In this document: positions 1 through 7,447 of the stretch, in pieces | Numbering within the stretch: the first letter of the stretch is position 1 | Layout: each line of letters begins with the position of its first letter | NCBI GenBank assembly: GCA_900772035.1 | Contig: CAAGQE010000089.1 | Coordinates: 1-17,138 of the forward strand | Reading direction: 5' to 3' | Source: Candidatus Gastranaerophilales bacterium | GTDB lineage: Bacteria > Cyanobacteriota > Vampirovibrionia > Gastranaerophilales > Gastranaerophilaceae | DNA length: 17,138 nucleotides | The notes under the pieces: generated by a model | Seen by the model: the letters and a program-made list of their open reading frames with translations, nothing else | Database searches by the model: none | What the model was told of the DNA's origin: nothing | Made by a program: the position numbers and the translations under genes

Positions 1-212
1 CAAAGATGATAGGGGGCGCAAAGGTTTGGGAAAATCACGCGAACTTTATCGTAAACATAGGCTACGCAACGTCAAACGACGTTTTAAGATTGATGTATAA
101 AATGTATAGTGAAGTCAAAACGAGATATACGATTGAACTTCACCCCGAAATCAAATTTTTCGGAATAGCAAACGAGGAAGAAAAAGAAATATGGAACACA
201 ATCAACAATTAA
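1..212 (+). CDS. murB: MurB C-terminal fragment (UDP-N-acetylenolpyruvoylglucosamine reductase)
   Basis: This is the 3' end of a gene that begins before the window; the frame is open to the left edge and stops with TAA at 210-212. The fragment carries the MurB C-terminal signature: an IGGAKV stretch followed by ENHANFIVN, then a DVLRLM helix and an ELHPEIKFFG strand. Family members have G-A-x-V-x-x-x-H-A-N-F-I-V-N and a terminal L-x-P-E-V, the latter holding the conserved C-terminal glutamate. MurB is the cytoplasmic flavoenzyme that reduces UDP-GlcNAc-enolpyruvate to UDP-MurNAc with NADPH. Its stop lies 22 bases inside ddl, so the two are probably translationally coupled. The domain with most flavin contacts is outside the window, so completeness cannot be judged. 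Confidence 0.9.
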   Translation, partial: KMIGGAKVWENHANFIVNIGYATSNDVLRLMYKMYSEVKTRYTIELHPEIKFFGIANEEEKEIWNTINN

Positions 213-1144
213 AATATCCTTTAGATACAAGAATAGCGGTACTTTGCGGCGGAATGTCAAACGAAAGAGAAGTCTCGCTTCGCTCAGGCAAAAATGTATT
301 TGAAGCCTTGCAAAGACTGGGATACAAGAACTCAATTCTTATTGACGTCGATGATGAAATTGCGGAAAACCTGCACGATAACGACGTTCAAGTTGCATAC
401 AATGCCCTTCACGGAAAATATGGTGAAGACGGTTGTATTCAAGGACTTTTGGAAATTTTAAAGATTGAATACACGGGCTGCGGAGTATTTTCGAGCGCGG
501 CTTGTATGAATAAGGCAACCACAAAGAATATTCTGAAAAATTTCGACTATGTTCCTTTGATAAAGTCAGTTTTGATAACGGCAGACGACGATGCGGTCGA
601 AAAAGTTAAGGACTTAAAATTTCCAGTAATGCTCAAACCCGTAAGCGAAGGATCAAGTATCGGAATGTATAAAGTTAATTCGCTTGAAGAATTTGAAGAA
701 AATTACAAAAAATCTGCAGAAATCGGACAAGACGTAATGGTTGAAGAATACCTCGTCGGAAAATCTTTGACAGTAGGTGTTTTAGACAACGGCGACGAAA
801 CTTTTGCAACGGAAATTCTCGAACTTCGTCCGAAAACCGAATGGTACGATTACGAAGCAAAATACACAAAGGGAATGACGGAATTTGTTCTTCCTGCGGA
901 ACTTTCGGAAGAAATGACCGCAAGGGTAAAAGATATCGCGGTGAAGGCTTGTAAGGCATGCGGCTGCAAAGGTGTAAGCAGAATTGACTTTTTAGTTGCA
1001 GATGACGTACCTTATGTTTTGGAAATCAATACAAGCCCCGGAATGACGGATGTAAGCGACTTGCCTGCACAAGCGGGAGTAATGGGCATTTCATACGACG
1101 AACTTGTTCTTATGATATTGAATAATGCGGGATTAAACAGATAA
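191..1144 (+). CDS. ddl: D-alanine--D-alanine ligase
   Basis: A 317-residue ATP-grasp ligase of normal family length. It joins two D-alanines in the cytoplasm to make the dipeptide that ends the peptidoglycan stem. Visible motifs: an N-terminal CGGMSNEREVS stretch (residues 19-29), ALHGKYGEDG (72-81), the ATP-grasp LKPVSEGSSIG loop (148-158), VEEYLVG (184-190), YDYEAKY (219-225), RIDF (264-267) and LEINTSPGMT (277-286) with the metal-binding Glu and Asn. The YDYEAKY loop has the form found in D-Ala-D-Ala enzymes rather than the Phe-substituted D-Ala-D-Lac type, so ordinary D-Ala termini are expected; this is inference. The start overlaps murB; a GAGGA lies about 12 bases upstream, slightly far, so coupling probably helps. 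Its TAA overlaps the ATG of ftsQ by one base. Confidence 0.95.
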   Translation: MEHNQQLKYPLDTRIAVLCGGMSNEREVSLRSGKNVFEALQRLGYKNSILIDVDDEIAENLHDNDVQVAYNALHGKYGEDGCIQGLLEILKIEYTGCGVFSSAACMNKATTKNILKNFDYVPLIKSVLITADDDAVEKVKDLKFPVMLKPVSEGSSIGMYKVNSLEEFEENYKKSAEIGQDVMVEEYLVGKSLTVGVLDNGDETFATEILELRPKTEWYDYEAKYTKGMTEFVLPAELSEEMTARVKDIAVKACKACGCKGVSRIDFLVADDVPYVLEINTSPGMTDVSDLPAQAGVMGISYDELVLMILNNAGLNR

Positions 1145-2052
1145 TGAGACAAAAGCGCAAAGAGCAGGAAAATATAGGGCAAGACTCCGAAAAGAAGCAT
1201 AAGCAAAGAATTTCGGTTCGTTCAAGCGCACCTTTGCTCTTTTTGCGTGCATTGTTAATCGCAATGATTTTATTTTGCGGCTATAAAATTATGGTTGCAT
1301 CAAAGTGGTACTATCCGAACGATATGTTTACCAAGAACAGATTTTTGGCGGCAAAAAAGAGTAAGAATTACGCAGTCGTGGGCAATTACATAACTTCAAA
1401 GGAAAAAGTTCTGGAAGTTATGAGAAGTTTAGACATGCCAAAAGTGCCGTTATACCGTTGTGACGTAAAGTCTTACGAAAAGAAAATCGCAGAGATTAAA
1501 ACGATTAAAAACGTCCATATCAGACGGTATTGGTTCCCCGCAAAAATGCTTATCGTGATTGAAGATAAGATGCCTATTTTGATGATTGCGAAAGATGAGA
1601 AATCCCAACCGATAGCATTTTTTGTAGAAGATGCAACCTTGCTTGGCGCGGACTTGTTCCCGAAAGATGAAAAGAAGTATCCTTTAAAGGTTTTGACGAC
1701 AGGACAAAACCCCAAAGATGATTATAGAAAATGGGACTTAAAAAAAATAAATGAATTTGTTGAACTTGCGGACAAAACGCAGTATTATACTAGGCAAGAA
1801 GTTGAATACATTGATGCAAGAAATCCCGAAGATATTTTTATAAAGACGAAACAGAACCTGATAAGATTGGGGAAAATCAACGACACTACGTATTCACGAC
1901 TGGCGTCATTAGCAATTATATTGCCGAATTTAAGTAAAATAGATAAGACAATCGAATATGTTGACGTACGCTGGGATGTTGCAAAATATGTCAAAGTAAA
2001 GGAAAAAACAGATGAAGACGAAAATCGTTCAAATGAATTCGAAATCGGCTGA
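1144..2052 (+). CDS. ftsQ: FtsQ-like POTRA cell-division protein
   Basis: A 302-residue bitopic membrane protein: a basic cytoplasmic N-terminus (about residues 1-28), one transmembrane helix (about 30-50), then an extracytoplasmic part. Residues about 78-150 fit a FtsQ-type POTRA domain: a strand and the ITSKEKVLEVM helix, a second helix ending near IKTIKNVHI, and the RRYWFPAKMLIVIEDKMPI strands, matching the family pattern of W-P-x-x-L-x-I-x-V-x-E-x-x-P. FtsQ links early and late divisome proteins and binds FtsB and FtsL. The position directly after murB-ddl matches the division and cell wall cluster of many bacteria. The start overlaps the ddl stop (TAATG) without a strong Shine-Dalgarno, suggesting coupling. 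The last 41 bases overlap nadE. Low sequence conservation is usual; the call rests on architecture and context. Confidence 0.85.
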   Translation: MRQKRKEQENIGQDSEKKHKQRISVRSSAPLLFLRALLIAMILFCGYKIMVASKWYYPNDMFTKNRFLAAKKSKNYAVVGNYITSKEKVLEVMRSLDMPKVPLYRCDVKSYEKKIAEIKTIKNVHIRRYWFPAKMLIVIEDKMPILMIAKDEKSQPIAFFVEDATLLGADLFPKDEKKYPLKVLTTGQNPKDDYRKWDLKKINEFVELADKTQYYTRQEVEYIDARNPEDIFIKTKQNLIRLGKINDTTYSRLASLAIILPNLSKIDKTIEYVDVRWDVAKYVKVKEKTDEDENRSNEFEIG

Positions 2053-3511
2053 TATAGAAGAAAACAGCGATAAGATAAAGAGTTATATTAATTCGGCAAA
2101 AGATGCGGAACTTGTTATATTTCCGTCATTAGCAATTACGGGAAGTGATTGCCGTGATTATTTTTCGGATGCGGATTTTATCGAAAAGCAAAATGCGGTG
2201 CTTGATGAAATCGCTGAAATGACAAAAGAAAACGACAAAGACGTAATTTTAGGCTGCGCGGAAAAAGACGACACAGGCTTATATTCGGCGATTGTGTTAA
2301 TTTCTGACGGAAAGAAAACGACATTGTGCAGAAAGAAAAATCTTTCTATTGCAGAGCAAAGATATTTCAAATCGGGAGCAGGCGCACAAAATTTTGAATA
2401 CCGAGGAAAATTAACGACAGTAACTTTAGACCCCGTAAACGAATGCAAAACGGACGTTTTGTTAAACTTTGCCCCTGAAAATTTCCAAATGGACACAATT
2501 CAAAAGAGAATTAAAAATAAGAATTATTCGGAATTAAGAATAAACCCCGTCGGCTTGTCAGGCGCATATCTTTTTGACGGAAGAAGTTATTATTCAAACA
2601 AAAAGGGTATGAAGTTGGCGCAAGCGGCAGCATTTACGGAATGTGAACTTGATTTTGACGACAATTTAAGCGAAGAAATTCCGCAAGCAACCGTTGATGT
2701 TTATGATGAAACGATTGACGCGTTAACGTTCGGATTGAAGGATTTTTGCGCGAAAAACGGATTTAAAAAGATTGTAATCGGACTTTCGGGCGGCATAGAC
2801 TCTGCGTTGACGGCAGCAATTGCATGCAGAGCAATGGGTGCGGAAAACGTAACGGGTATCACAATGCCGAGCGAATATTCAAGTTCGGGCAGCGTGGACG
2901 ATAGCGTTGAACTTGCAAAAAACCTCGGAATGGAATGCAAAAACATCCCGATAAAACCGCTTTTTGAAACATTTATCGACAAAGTTCAAGCCAAAAAGTA
3001 TAACGACTTGGCGGAAGAAAACCTCCAATCGAGACTTCGTGCAATCATTTTGATGAACTATTCAAACAGATACAGCGCATTGTTGCTCTCAACGGGTAAC
3101 AAATCCGAAGTTGCAACGGGTTATTGCACGCTTTACGGCGACACTTGCGGCGGCTTCAACCTCATCGGAGATATTTACAAAACCGACGTTTATAAAGTTG
3201 CGGAACACATCAATAAAAACGGAGTGATTATCCCGATAAACACGATGACGAAGGCACCTTCGGCAGAACTTCGTCCCGACCAAAAAGATACGGACAGTTT
3301 GCCCGAATACGATGTACTTGATAAAGTTATCAAGATGTATTTTGAAGACAGAATTCCGATTGAAGAAATCGAATACATTTGCCCGAACAAGCCCGTAAGA
3401 CAAATTATCAGAACGATTTTGCGAGCAGAGTTCAAGCGTAAGCAAATGACAGCGGGCATAAAACTCTCAACCCGTTCATTCGGTTGCGATATTGATTATC
3501 CGATTGTATAA
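2012..3511 (+). CDS. nadE: Two-domain NAD+ synthetase with degenerate glutaminase domain
   Basis: A 499-residue protein: nitrilase-like N-terminal domain (about 1-210) and NAD synthetase domain (about 230-495). The synthetase amidates nicotinic acid adenine dinucleotide to NAD using ATP. Its domain looks intact: the SGGIDS pyrophosphate loop (259-264), an LSTGNKSE stretch (359-366), YGDTCGGF (375-382) and KTDVY (390-394). The N-terminal domain normally hydrolyses glutamine with a Glu-Lys-Cys triad. Here the usual FPEL is FPSL (Ser39), the Lys of CRK is kept (Lys108), and the ICED segment holding the nucleophilic Cys is replaced by TVTLDP (136-141) in a shortened loop. Glutaminase activity is therefore probably lost and free ammonia may be used; this is inference. 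The start has an AAAGGA about ten bases upstream; an in-frame ATG at 2033 is less likely because it removes the first strand. It overlaps ftsQ by 41 bases. Confidence 0.9.
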   Translation: MKTKIVQMNSKSADIEENSDKIKSYINSAKDAELVIFPSLAITGSDCRDYFSDADFIEKQNAVLDEIAEMTKENDKDVILGCAEKDDTGLYSAIVLISDGKKTTLCRKKNLSIAEQRYFKSGAGAQNFEYRGKLTTVTLDPVNECKTDVLLNFAPENFQMDTIQKRIKNKNYSELRINPVGLSGAYLFDGRSYYSNKKGMKLAQAAAFTECELDFDDNLSEEIPQATVDVYDETIDALTFGLKDFCAKNGFKKIVIGLSGGIDSALTAAIACRAMGAENVTGITMPSEYSSSGSVDDSVELAKNLGMECKNIPIKPLFETFIDKVQAKKYNDLAEENLQSRLRAIILMNYSNRYSALLLSTGNKSEVATGYCTLYGDTCGGFNLIGDIYKTDVYKVAEHINKNGVIIPINTMTKAPSAELRPDQKDTDSLPEYDVLDKVIKMYFEDRIPIEEIEYICPNKPVRQIIRTILRAEFKRKQMTAGIKLSTRSFGCDIDYPIV

Positions 3512-3525
3512 AAGAAGGCAAAACA

Positions 3526-4320
3526 ATGAAGAACAAAATAGTCGTATTATTCACAGCACTAGCGTTAACAGGGATTTCCTGCCAAGCGGCAATGGTAATT
3601 CCGAACTCGATTGCATCCGAGATAACATCTTACGGATACAGCGCTGATGAAAGCGGCTGTTTGAAAGCGGCTCAAGACGGCAACGTCTATGTTTTGAACC
3701 TTTTTACACAGGCAAATGCCTACGTAAACATGCACGATGCGGAAGGCAGAACGCCTGTTTATTTGGCAGCATCAAAAGGCAAAGTCAAGGCGGTAAAATA
3801 CCTCTTACTCTGCGGTGCAAACATCAACGCTCGCACGGAAAACATGAAATCCCCTTTGATGGCGGCAATCGAGGCAAAATCTTTTGAAACCGCAAAACTT
3901 CTTATTGATGCTCGCGCCTCATTGAATGTTGCGGACGAAAACGGTTATACACCCTTGCACTACGCGATTATGCATGATCAAATCGGCATTGCACAATATA
4001 TGGTAACGTTATTTTGTGACATTGATGCTCCCGATAATTTCGGCAATACACCGTTGTTTTACGCGGTTAATAAGGGCGAACAATACATCCAAGTTTTGTT
4101 AAACGCGGGCGCTGACAGAAACGCAAAAAACTACGACGGCAAAACACCTTTGCATAAAGCCGTTATGAGTAATAATTTTAATATGGTTCGATTTTTAATA
4201 GAAAACGGAGTTAACCTTAATATCGCCGATAAAGAAGGTAAAACTCCGATTTCTTATGCAAAACCTCATAGCGAGATTTATAATTTATTAATTGAATCAG
4301 GTGCAAAAGCGCCCGACTAA
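3526..4320 (+). CDS. Secreted ankyrin-repeat protein
   Basis: A 264-residue protein beginning with a signal peptide: KNK, a hydrophobic run to about residue 17, then SCQAA, so cleavage near residue 21 is likely. A lipoprotein reading (Cys19) is possible but the lipobox is poor. The rest is six full ankyrin repeats and a partial seventh. Repeat starts lie near residues 41, 74, 107, 140, 173, 205 and 238, with recurring G-x-TPL-x-x-A and LL-x-x-GA-x-x-N motifs and an almost constant 33-residue period. Ankyrin repeats bind proteins; the partner is unknown, and export suggests a periplasmic, surface or secreted location. The start has AGAAGG seven bases upstream. It follows nadE by 14 bases in the same direction, so it probably ends that transcript. 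Its stop codon overlaps the stop of the opposing transporter gene. Confidence 0.85.
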   Translation: MKNKIVVLFTALALTGISCQAAMVIPNSIASEITSYGYSADESGCLKAAQDGNVYVLNLFTQANAYVNMHDAEGRTPVYLAASKGKVKAVKYLLLCGANINARTENMKSPLMAAIEAKSFETAKLLIDARASLNVADENGYTPLHYAIMHDQIGIAQYMVTLFCDIDAPDNFGNTPLFYAVNKGEQYIQVLLNAGADRNAKNYDGKTPLHKAVMSNNFNMVRFLIENGVNLNIADKEGKTPISYAKPHSEIYNLLIESGAKAPD

Positions 4321-5696
4321 ACGCCTTTTCTCCATACGGGAACGAGGATTAACATACAGCAGATTGCTGCGAAAATCCAGAAGTATAACGCGCCCGACCA
4401 ACCGAAGTTGTCGACGAAATACCCTGTTCCGATTCCCGATAAAATTGCGCCGAGATATCCGAATAAACCGCAGAAACCTGTTGCTGCGGATGCAACTTTT
4501 TTGGAACCCGTTTCAACCGCACAAATACCGCCTACGAACATTTGCGGACCCGCCGTAAAGAAGCCGATACCGCCGATGCAAGCGTAATCAATAATCGTGT
4601 GGATTAATGAACTTCCTTTATTTTCCAACAAACCGAATACGCAAAGCGCAAAACCTGCGAGGAAAAGCATCGTTACAGGCATTCTCTTGCCTTTGAAAAT
4701 TTTATCCGAAAATACACCTGCGAGCAATGTTCCCGCAATACCGAACAACGGAAGGAAGGTTTGTTTTTGCGTTGCAACTTCAAGAGAGTTGTCCTTAACG
4801 TTGCAGAGATATTTGATAATCCAGTCCTCTGTACCGCATCTGCAAATGTACACGAAGGTAAATGCCAATGCCAAAATCCACATTGTCGGATTTAAAAATA
4901 CATATTTTTTCAAAATGTCGATATAAGAAAGATGTGCTTCTTCGTCAACTTCTTCGGGAGTTTCGTCGGCTTTACCTTCTTTGAAAAGTTCAACATCGGG
5001 AAGTCCGACAGTTTGCGGTCTGTCGTGCATGTGAGTTGCAAGATATATGCAAACCACCAAATTGATTATACCGGGGATAATAAATGCCGATTGCCAACCG
5101 TAGCGGGGAATCAACCAACCTGCGAGCAAGAACGCACAAGTCGTACCCAATTGGTGAGATGTTGTCCAAAGTGACCAAACCGTTCCTCTTTCCTTATTTG
5201 ACCACCAAAAGGCCAATGATTTCGCGATTCCCGGGAAGCCCATTGATTGGAACCATCCGTTAACACCCCAGAAGAATGCCATTGCGACAAGGAGTAACGG
5301 CTGCCCGTGAATTACAAAGCCTTTCGAGATGAACAAAGGGCAAAGCGCGAATAAAATATTTGCGATTGAAGAGCAGAAAAGCGCCGTCGTGATGAACTTT
5401 CTTGCATCAGCCTTGTCCGCAACAACCCCGTTTATGAATTTGCCGAACATATATGCAAAATACAAAGCACTACCGAGCAAACCGAGTTGAAGGTTTGAAT
5501 ACCCCAAATCAGATTCAAGCGCGGGAAGCGCAGTTGCAATGTTTTTTCTTGTTAAGTGAAAAACGGTGTAACCGATAAAGCATGAGGAGAAAATATCCCA
5601 TCTGCCTTTCTTGTACGCTTTTTTGACCTCATCGTCGCTCATTGTAACGGGAACGTCCGCGGGTGCTTTGAAATAATCGACAATTTTTTTAAACAT
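4317..5696 (-). CDS. Organophosphate:phosphate antiporter, GlpT/UhpT-like (copy 1)
   Basis: A 459-residue major facilitator protein of the organophosphate:phosphate antiporter family, with about 12 hydrophobic helices. Family marks: the substrate-phosphate Arg in HLTRKNI (Arg50), a second Arg in the YICRCGTEDWIIKYL helix (Arg286), the GVVADKADARK loop (90-99) and GVNGWFQSMGFPG (144-156). Relatives exchange sugar phosphates or glycerol-3-phosphate for phosphate across the inner membrane; the substrate here cannot be told. I chose the ATG at 5696: GGAG lies six bases before it, whereas an in-frame GTG at 5708 would overlap that Shine-Dalgarno and add four residues absent from the paralogue. The TAG stop overlaps the TAA of the opposing ankyrin gene, leaving no room for a terminator between them. 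The neighbour at 5806 is a close paralogue. Confidence 0.92.
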   Translation of the reverse strand: MFKKIVDYFKAPADVPVTMSDDEVKKAYKKGRWDIFSSCFIGYTVFHLTRKNIATALPALESDLGYSNLQLGLLGSALYFAYMFGKFINGVVADKADARKFITTALFCSSIANILFALCPLFISKGFVIHGQPLLLVAMAFFWGVNGWFQSMGFPGIAKSLAFWWSNKERGTVWSLWTTSHQLGTTCAFLLAGWLIPRYGWQSAFIIPGIINLVVCIYLATHMHDRPQTVGLPDVELFKEGKADETPEEVDEEAHLSYIDILKKYVFLNPTMWILALAFTFVYICRCGTEDWIIKYLCNVKDNSLEVATQKQTFLPLFGIAGTLLAGVFSDKIFKGKRMPVTMLFLAGFALCVFGLLENKGSSLIHTIIDYACIGGIGFFTAGPQMFVGGICAVETGSKKVASAATGFCGLFGYLGAILSGIGTGYFVDNFGWSGALYFWIFAAICCMLILVPVWRKGV

Positions 5697-5743
5697 AAAT
5701 GACTCCACACAAATTAAAATTCTAAATTAAATGAAATAATAGT

Positions 5744-5756
5744 ACGATTATCACAA
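5744..5756 (-). promoter_or_regulatory. Candidate extended -10 promoter for antiporter copy 1
   Basis: On the minus strand the sequence TTGTGATAATCG follows directly on the T-tract of the upstream gene's terminator. It contains TGTGATAAT, an extended -10 (TGn plus GATAAT, one base off consensus). Transcription would start near 5740, about 45 bases before the ATG at 5696. No convincing -35 is seen, because that position falls in the terminator stem. Inference only. Confidence 0.4.
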
Positions 5757-5783
5757 AAAAGCCCTCGATTGTCGAGGGCTTTT
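5755..5783 (-). terminator. Rho-independent terminator of antiporter copy 2
   Basis: The inverted repeat GCCCTCGA (5761-5768) and TCGAGGGC (5772-5779), loop of three bases, is extended by A/T pairs on both sides. Read on the minus strand the GC-rich stem is followed by TTTTTT (5760-5755), placing it about 23 bases after the stop of the gene ending at 5806. The AAAA/TTTT flanks make it partly symmetrical. Confidence 0.85.
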
Positions 5784-5805
5784 AAATTTATGTTACTAAG
5801 AACGG

Positions 5806-7179
5806 TTATACTTTTTTCGGTATCAATGTTGCCAAAATTGCGATACAAATGATTGCCGATGCAATCCAGAAGTATAACGCACCGTTCCAACCGAATTGGT
5901 CGATGAAGTTACCTGTAACGACACCCGAGCCGATAGCACCGATGTAACCGAAGATTCCGCAGAAACCTGTTGCAGCGGATGCAACTTTCTTTGAACCCGA
6001 TTCAACCGCGCATAAACCGCCGACGAGCATTTGAGGACCTGCAACGCAGAAGCCCATACCTGCCAAGCAGAGAGCGTCGATTAAGTAGCCAGTCTTTCCG
6101 CCCAAATTGTTGTGCATAATTCCATAGATGGATGCAATAACACCAAGCAAGAAGATGATGTTTACGGGAGTTCTTCTGCCTTTGAAAAGTTTATCGGAGA
6201 TAAAACCTGCCGAAATAGCACCCAAAATTCCGAAGAATGCTAACGAACCGAATTTTTGAGTTGCAACTTCAATGGAGTCATGTCTGACTTCAACCAAATA
6301 TTTAATAATCCAGTCTTCAGTACCGTATCTGCAAATGTAAACGAATACATAAGCGATAGCCAAAATCCAAATTGTGGGGTTGAAGAAAATGTATTTTTTC
6401 AAAATTTCCATATAAGAAAGATGTGCTTCTTCATCTTCTTCTTTTGTGGGAACAGTACCTTCTCTGTACATTTCAACTTCGGGAAGACCTTGCGTCGTCG
6501 GCTTATCTTTCATCAAAGTATAAGTCATAAAGCACATACCGAGGTTGATAATACCGGGAACGATGAAACCTGCCTGCCAACCGAAACGAGCGATTAAGAA
6601 GCCTGCGAGAAGCGCACCGAGCATTGTACCGAATTGGTGAGATGTTGACCAAAATGCCCAAACGGTTCCTCTTTCTTTATTTGAATACCAGAAAGCCAAA
6701 GCCTTAGCAATTCCGGGGAAGCCCATTGATTGGAACCATCCGTTAACGCCCCAGAAGAATGCCATAACCATAAGCAAAATCGGTTGACCCATCATTTGCA
6801 TATCAGCAGGGATGATGTAAGGGCTGACACCGAAAAGAATGTTAGCCATTGCCGACATAAATAATGCAACAGTCATGAATTTTTTTGCATCCGCTTTGTC
6901 AGCGATAACACCGTTGATGAATTTACCGAACGCGTAAGTAAAATACAAAGAACTGCCTAAAATACCCAATTGAGTGTTTGTATAACCCAAATTCAAGCTC
7001 AATGCGGGAAGAGCAGCCCCGATGTTTTTACGAGTTAAGTGAAATACCGTGTAGCCTAAAAAGCATGCCAAGAATACTTCAATTCTGGAACGTTTGTATT
7101 TTTTTGCTACCTGTTCTTCAGTCAAAGTTACGGGAATATCGTCAGGAACTTTGAAATAGTTACCAATTGCTTTAAACAT
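5806..7179 (-). CDS. Organophosphate:phosphate antiporter, GlpT/UhpT-like (copy 2)
   Basis: A 457-residue paralogue of the neighbouring transporter, well over half identical in the first 210 residues and alike in length and helix layout. It keeps both phosphate-binding arginines (Arg50 in HLTRKNI, Arg284 in YICRYGTEDW), the GVIADKADAKK loop and GVNGWFQSMGFPG. The central cytoplasmic loop (about 230-255) is acidic and differs from copy 1, which is where substrate-neutral drift would be expected. The ATG at 7179 is preferred: AGGAAAG lies nine bases upstream and the protein then aligns residue for residue with copy 1 from its MFK start; the in-frame GTG at 7188 is too close to that site. A terminator follows the stop. 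Exchange of a phosphorylated metabolite for phosphate is the family role; the exact substrate is unknown. Confidence 0.92.
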   Translation of the reverse strand: MFKAIGNYFKVPDDIPVTLTEEQVAKKYKRSRIEVFLACFLGYTVFHLTRKNIGAALPALSLNLGYTNTQLGILGSSLYFTYAFGKFINGVIADKADAKKFMTVALFMSAMANILFGVSPYIIPADMQMMGQPILLMVMAFFWGVNGWFQSMGFPGIAKALAFWYSNKERGTVWAFWSTSHQFGTMLGALLAGFLIARFGWQAGFIVPGIINLGMCFMTYTLMKDKPTTQGLPEVEMYREGTVPTKEEDEEAHLSYMEILKKYIFFNPTIWILAIAYVFVYICRYGTEDWIIKYLVEVRHDSIEVATQKFGSLAFFGILGAISAGFISDKLFKGRRTPVNIIFLLGVIASIYGIMHNNLGGKTGYLIDALCLAGMGFCVAGPQMLVGGLCAVESGSKKVASAATGFCGIFGYIGAIGSGVVTGNFIDQFGWNGALYFWIASAIICIAILATLIPKKV

Positions 7180-7220
7180 ATTACACACTTTCCTAATTAA
7201 AAATTTTAGTACGATAGTTT

Positions 7221-7250
7221 AATATAAACATGAAACATTTATTAATTCAA
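7221..7250 (-). promoter_or_regulatory. Candidate promoter for antiporter copy 2
   Basis: On the minus strand TTGAAT (7250-7245), an 18-base spacer and TATATT (7226-7221) form a plausible housekeeping promoter. Transcription would start near 7214, about 35 bases before the ATG at 7179. The predicted start falls within the 9-mer TAGTACGAT that also occurs upstream of copy 1. The region is very AT-rich, so chance matches are likely. Confidence 0.4.
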
Positions 7251-7297
7251 ATCAAAAAAGGTTATTGTAAAAAAATATAAAAAATGAACACGGAGTA

Positions 7298-7325
7298 TTG
7301 CATTAAAAATATTATATTATATGAT
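7298..7325 (+). promoter_or_regulatory. Candidate promoter of the rpsE operon
   Basis: TTGCAT (7298-7303), a 16-base spacer and TATGAT (7320-7325) make a reasonable housekeeping promoter. It would start transcription near 7332 and give a leader of about 115 bases before rpsE. No other plus-strand gene ends between 4320 and here, so the ribosomal operon must have its promoter in this gap. Several other AT-rich hexamers nearby could serve instead. Confidence 0.45.
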
Positions 7326-7356
7326 TTATATGTCAGAAAAATTTAAACCCTACAAT

Positions 7357-7408
7357 AAACATGAACTTGAAGATTCGCTAAAATCTTCGGTAGAATTCAT
7401 GTTTTTTT
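7357..7408 (+). terminator. Terminator-like hairpin in the rpsE leader (possible attenuator)
   Basis: AAACATGAA (7357-7365) pairs with TTCATGTTT (7396-7404), and inside it GAAGATT (7369-7375) pairs with AATCTTC (7382-7388), with unequal internal loops of three and seven bases and a six-base loop. A run of seven T (7402-7408) follows on the plus strand only. This is terminator architecture, but no plus-strand gene precedes it, and rpsE begins 40 bases later. It is therefore more likely a leader attenuator of the ribosomal operon than the end of a gene. A small unannotated RNA ending here is the other option. Confidence 0.55.
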
Positions 7409-7447
7409 ATTTGTAAAGATTTTAATTTACTAACGAAAGGCAAAAAA

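Noticed and set aside
3089..3445. 118-codon minus-strand frame opposite nadE
   Set aside because: Shadow of the synthetase domain; no recognisable protein features.
4292..4558. 88-codon Arg-rich plus-strand frame overlapping the ankyrin gene end and antiporter copy 1
   Set aside because: Antisense to a clear membrane protein; its Arg-rich make-up is what such shadows give.
5697..5708. GTG start at 5708 for antiporter copy 1
   Set aside because: It would overlap the GGAG that serves the ATG at 5696, and adds residues with no match in the paralogue.
7321..7416. A 31-codon plus-strand frame (starting MIYMSEKFK) across the rpsE leader, and a six-codon frame MNLKIR at 7361-7381
   Set aside because: Neither has a Shine-Dalgarno; the first starts inside the predicted -10, and the hairpin explains the sequence better. 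A leader peptide is possible but unsupported.
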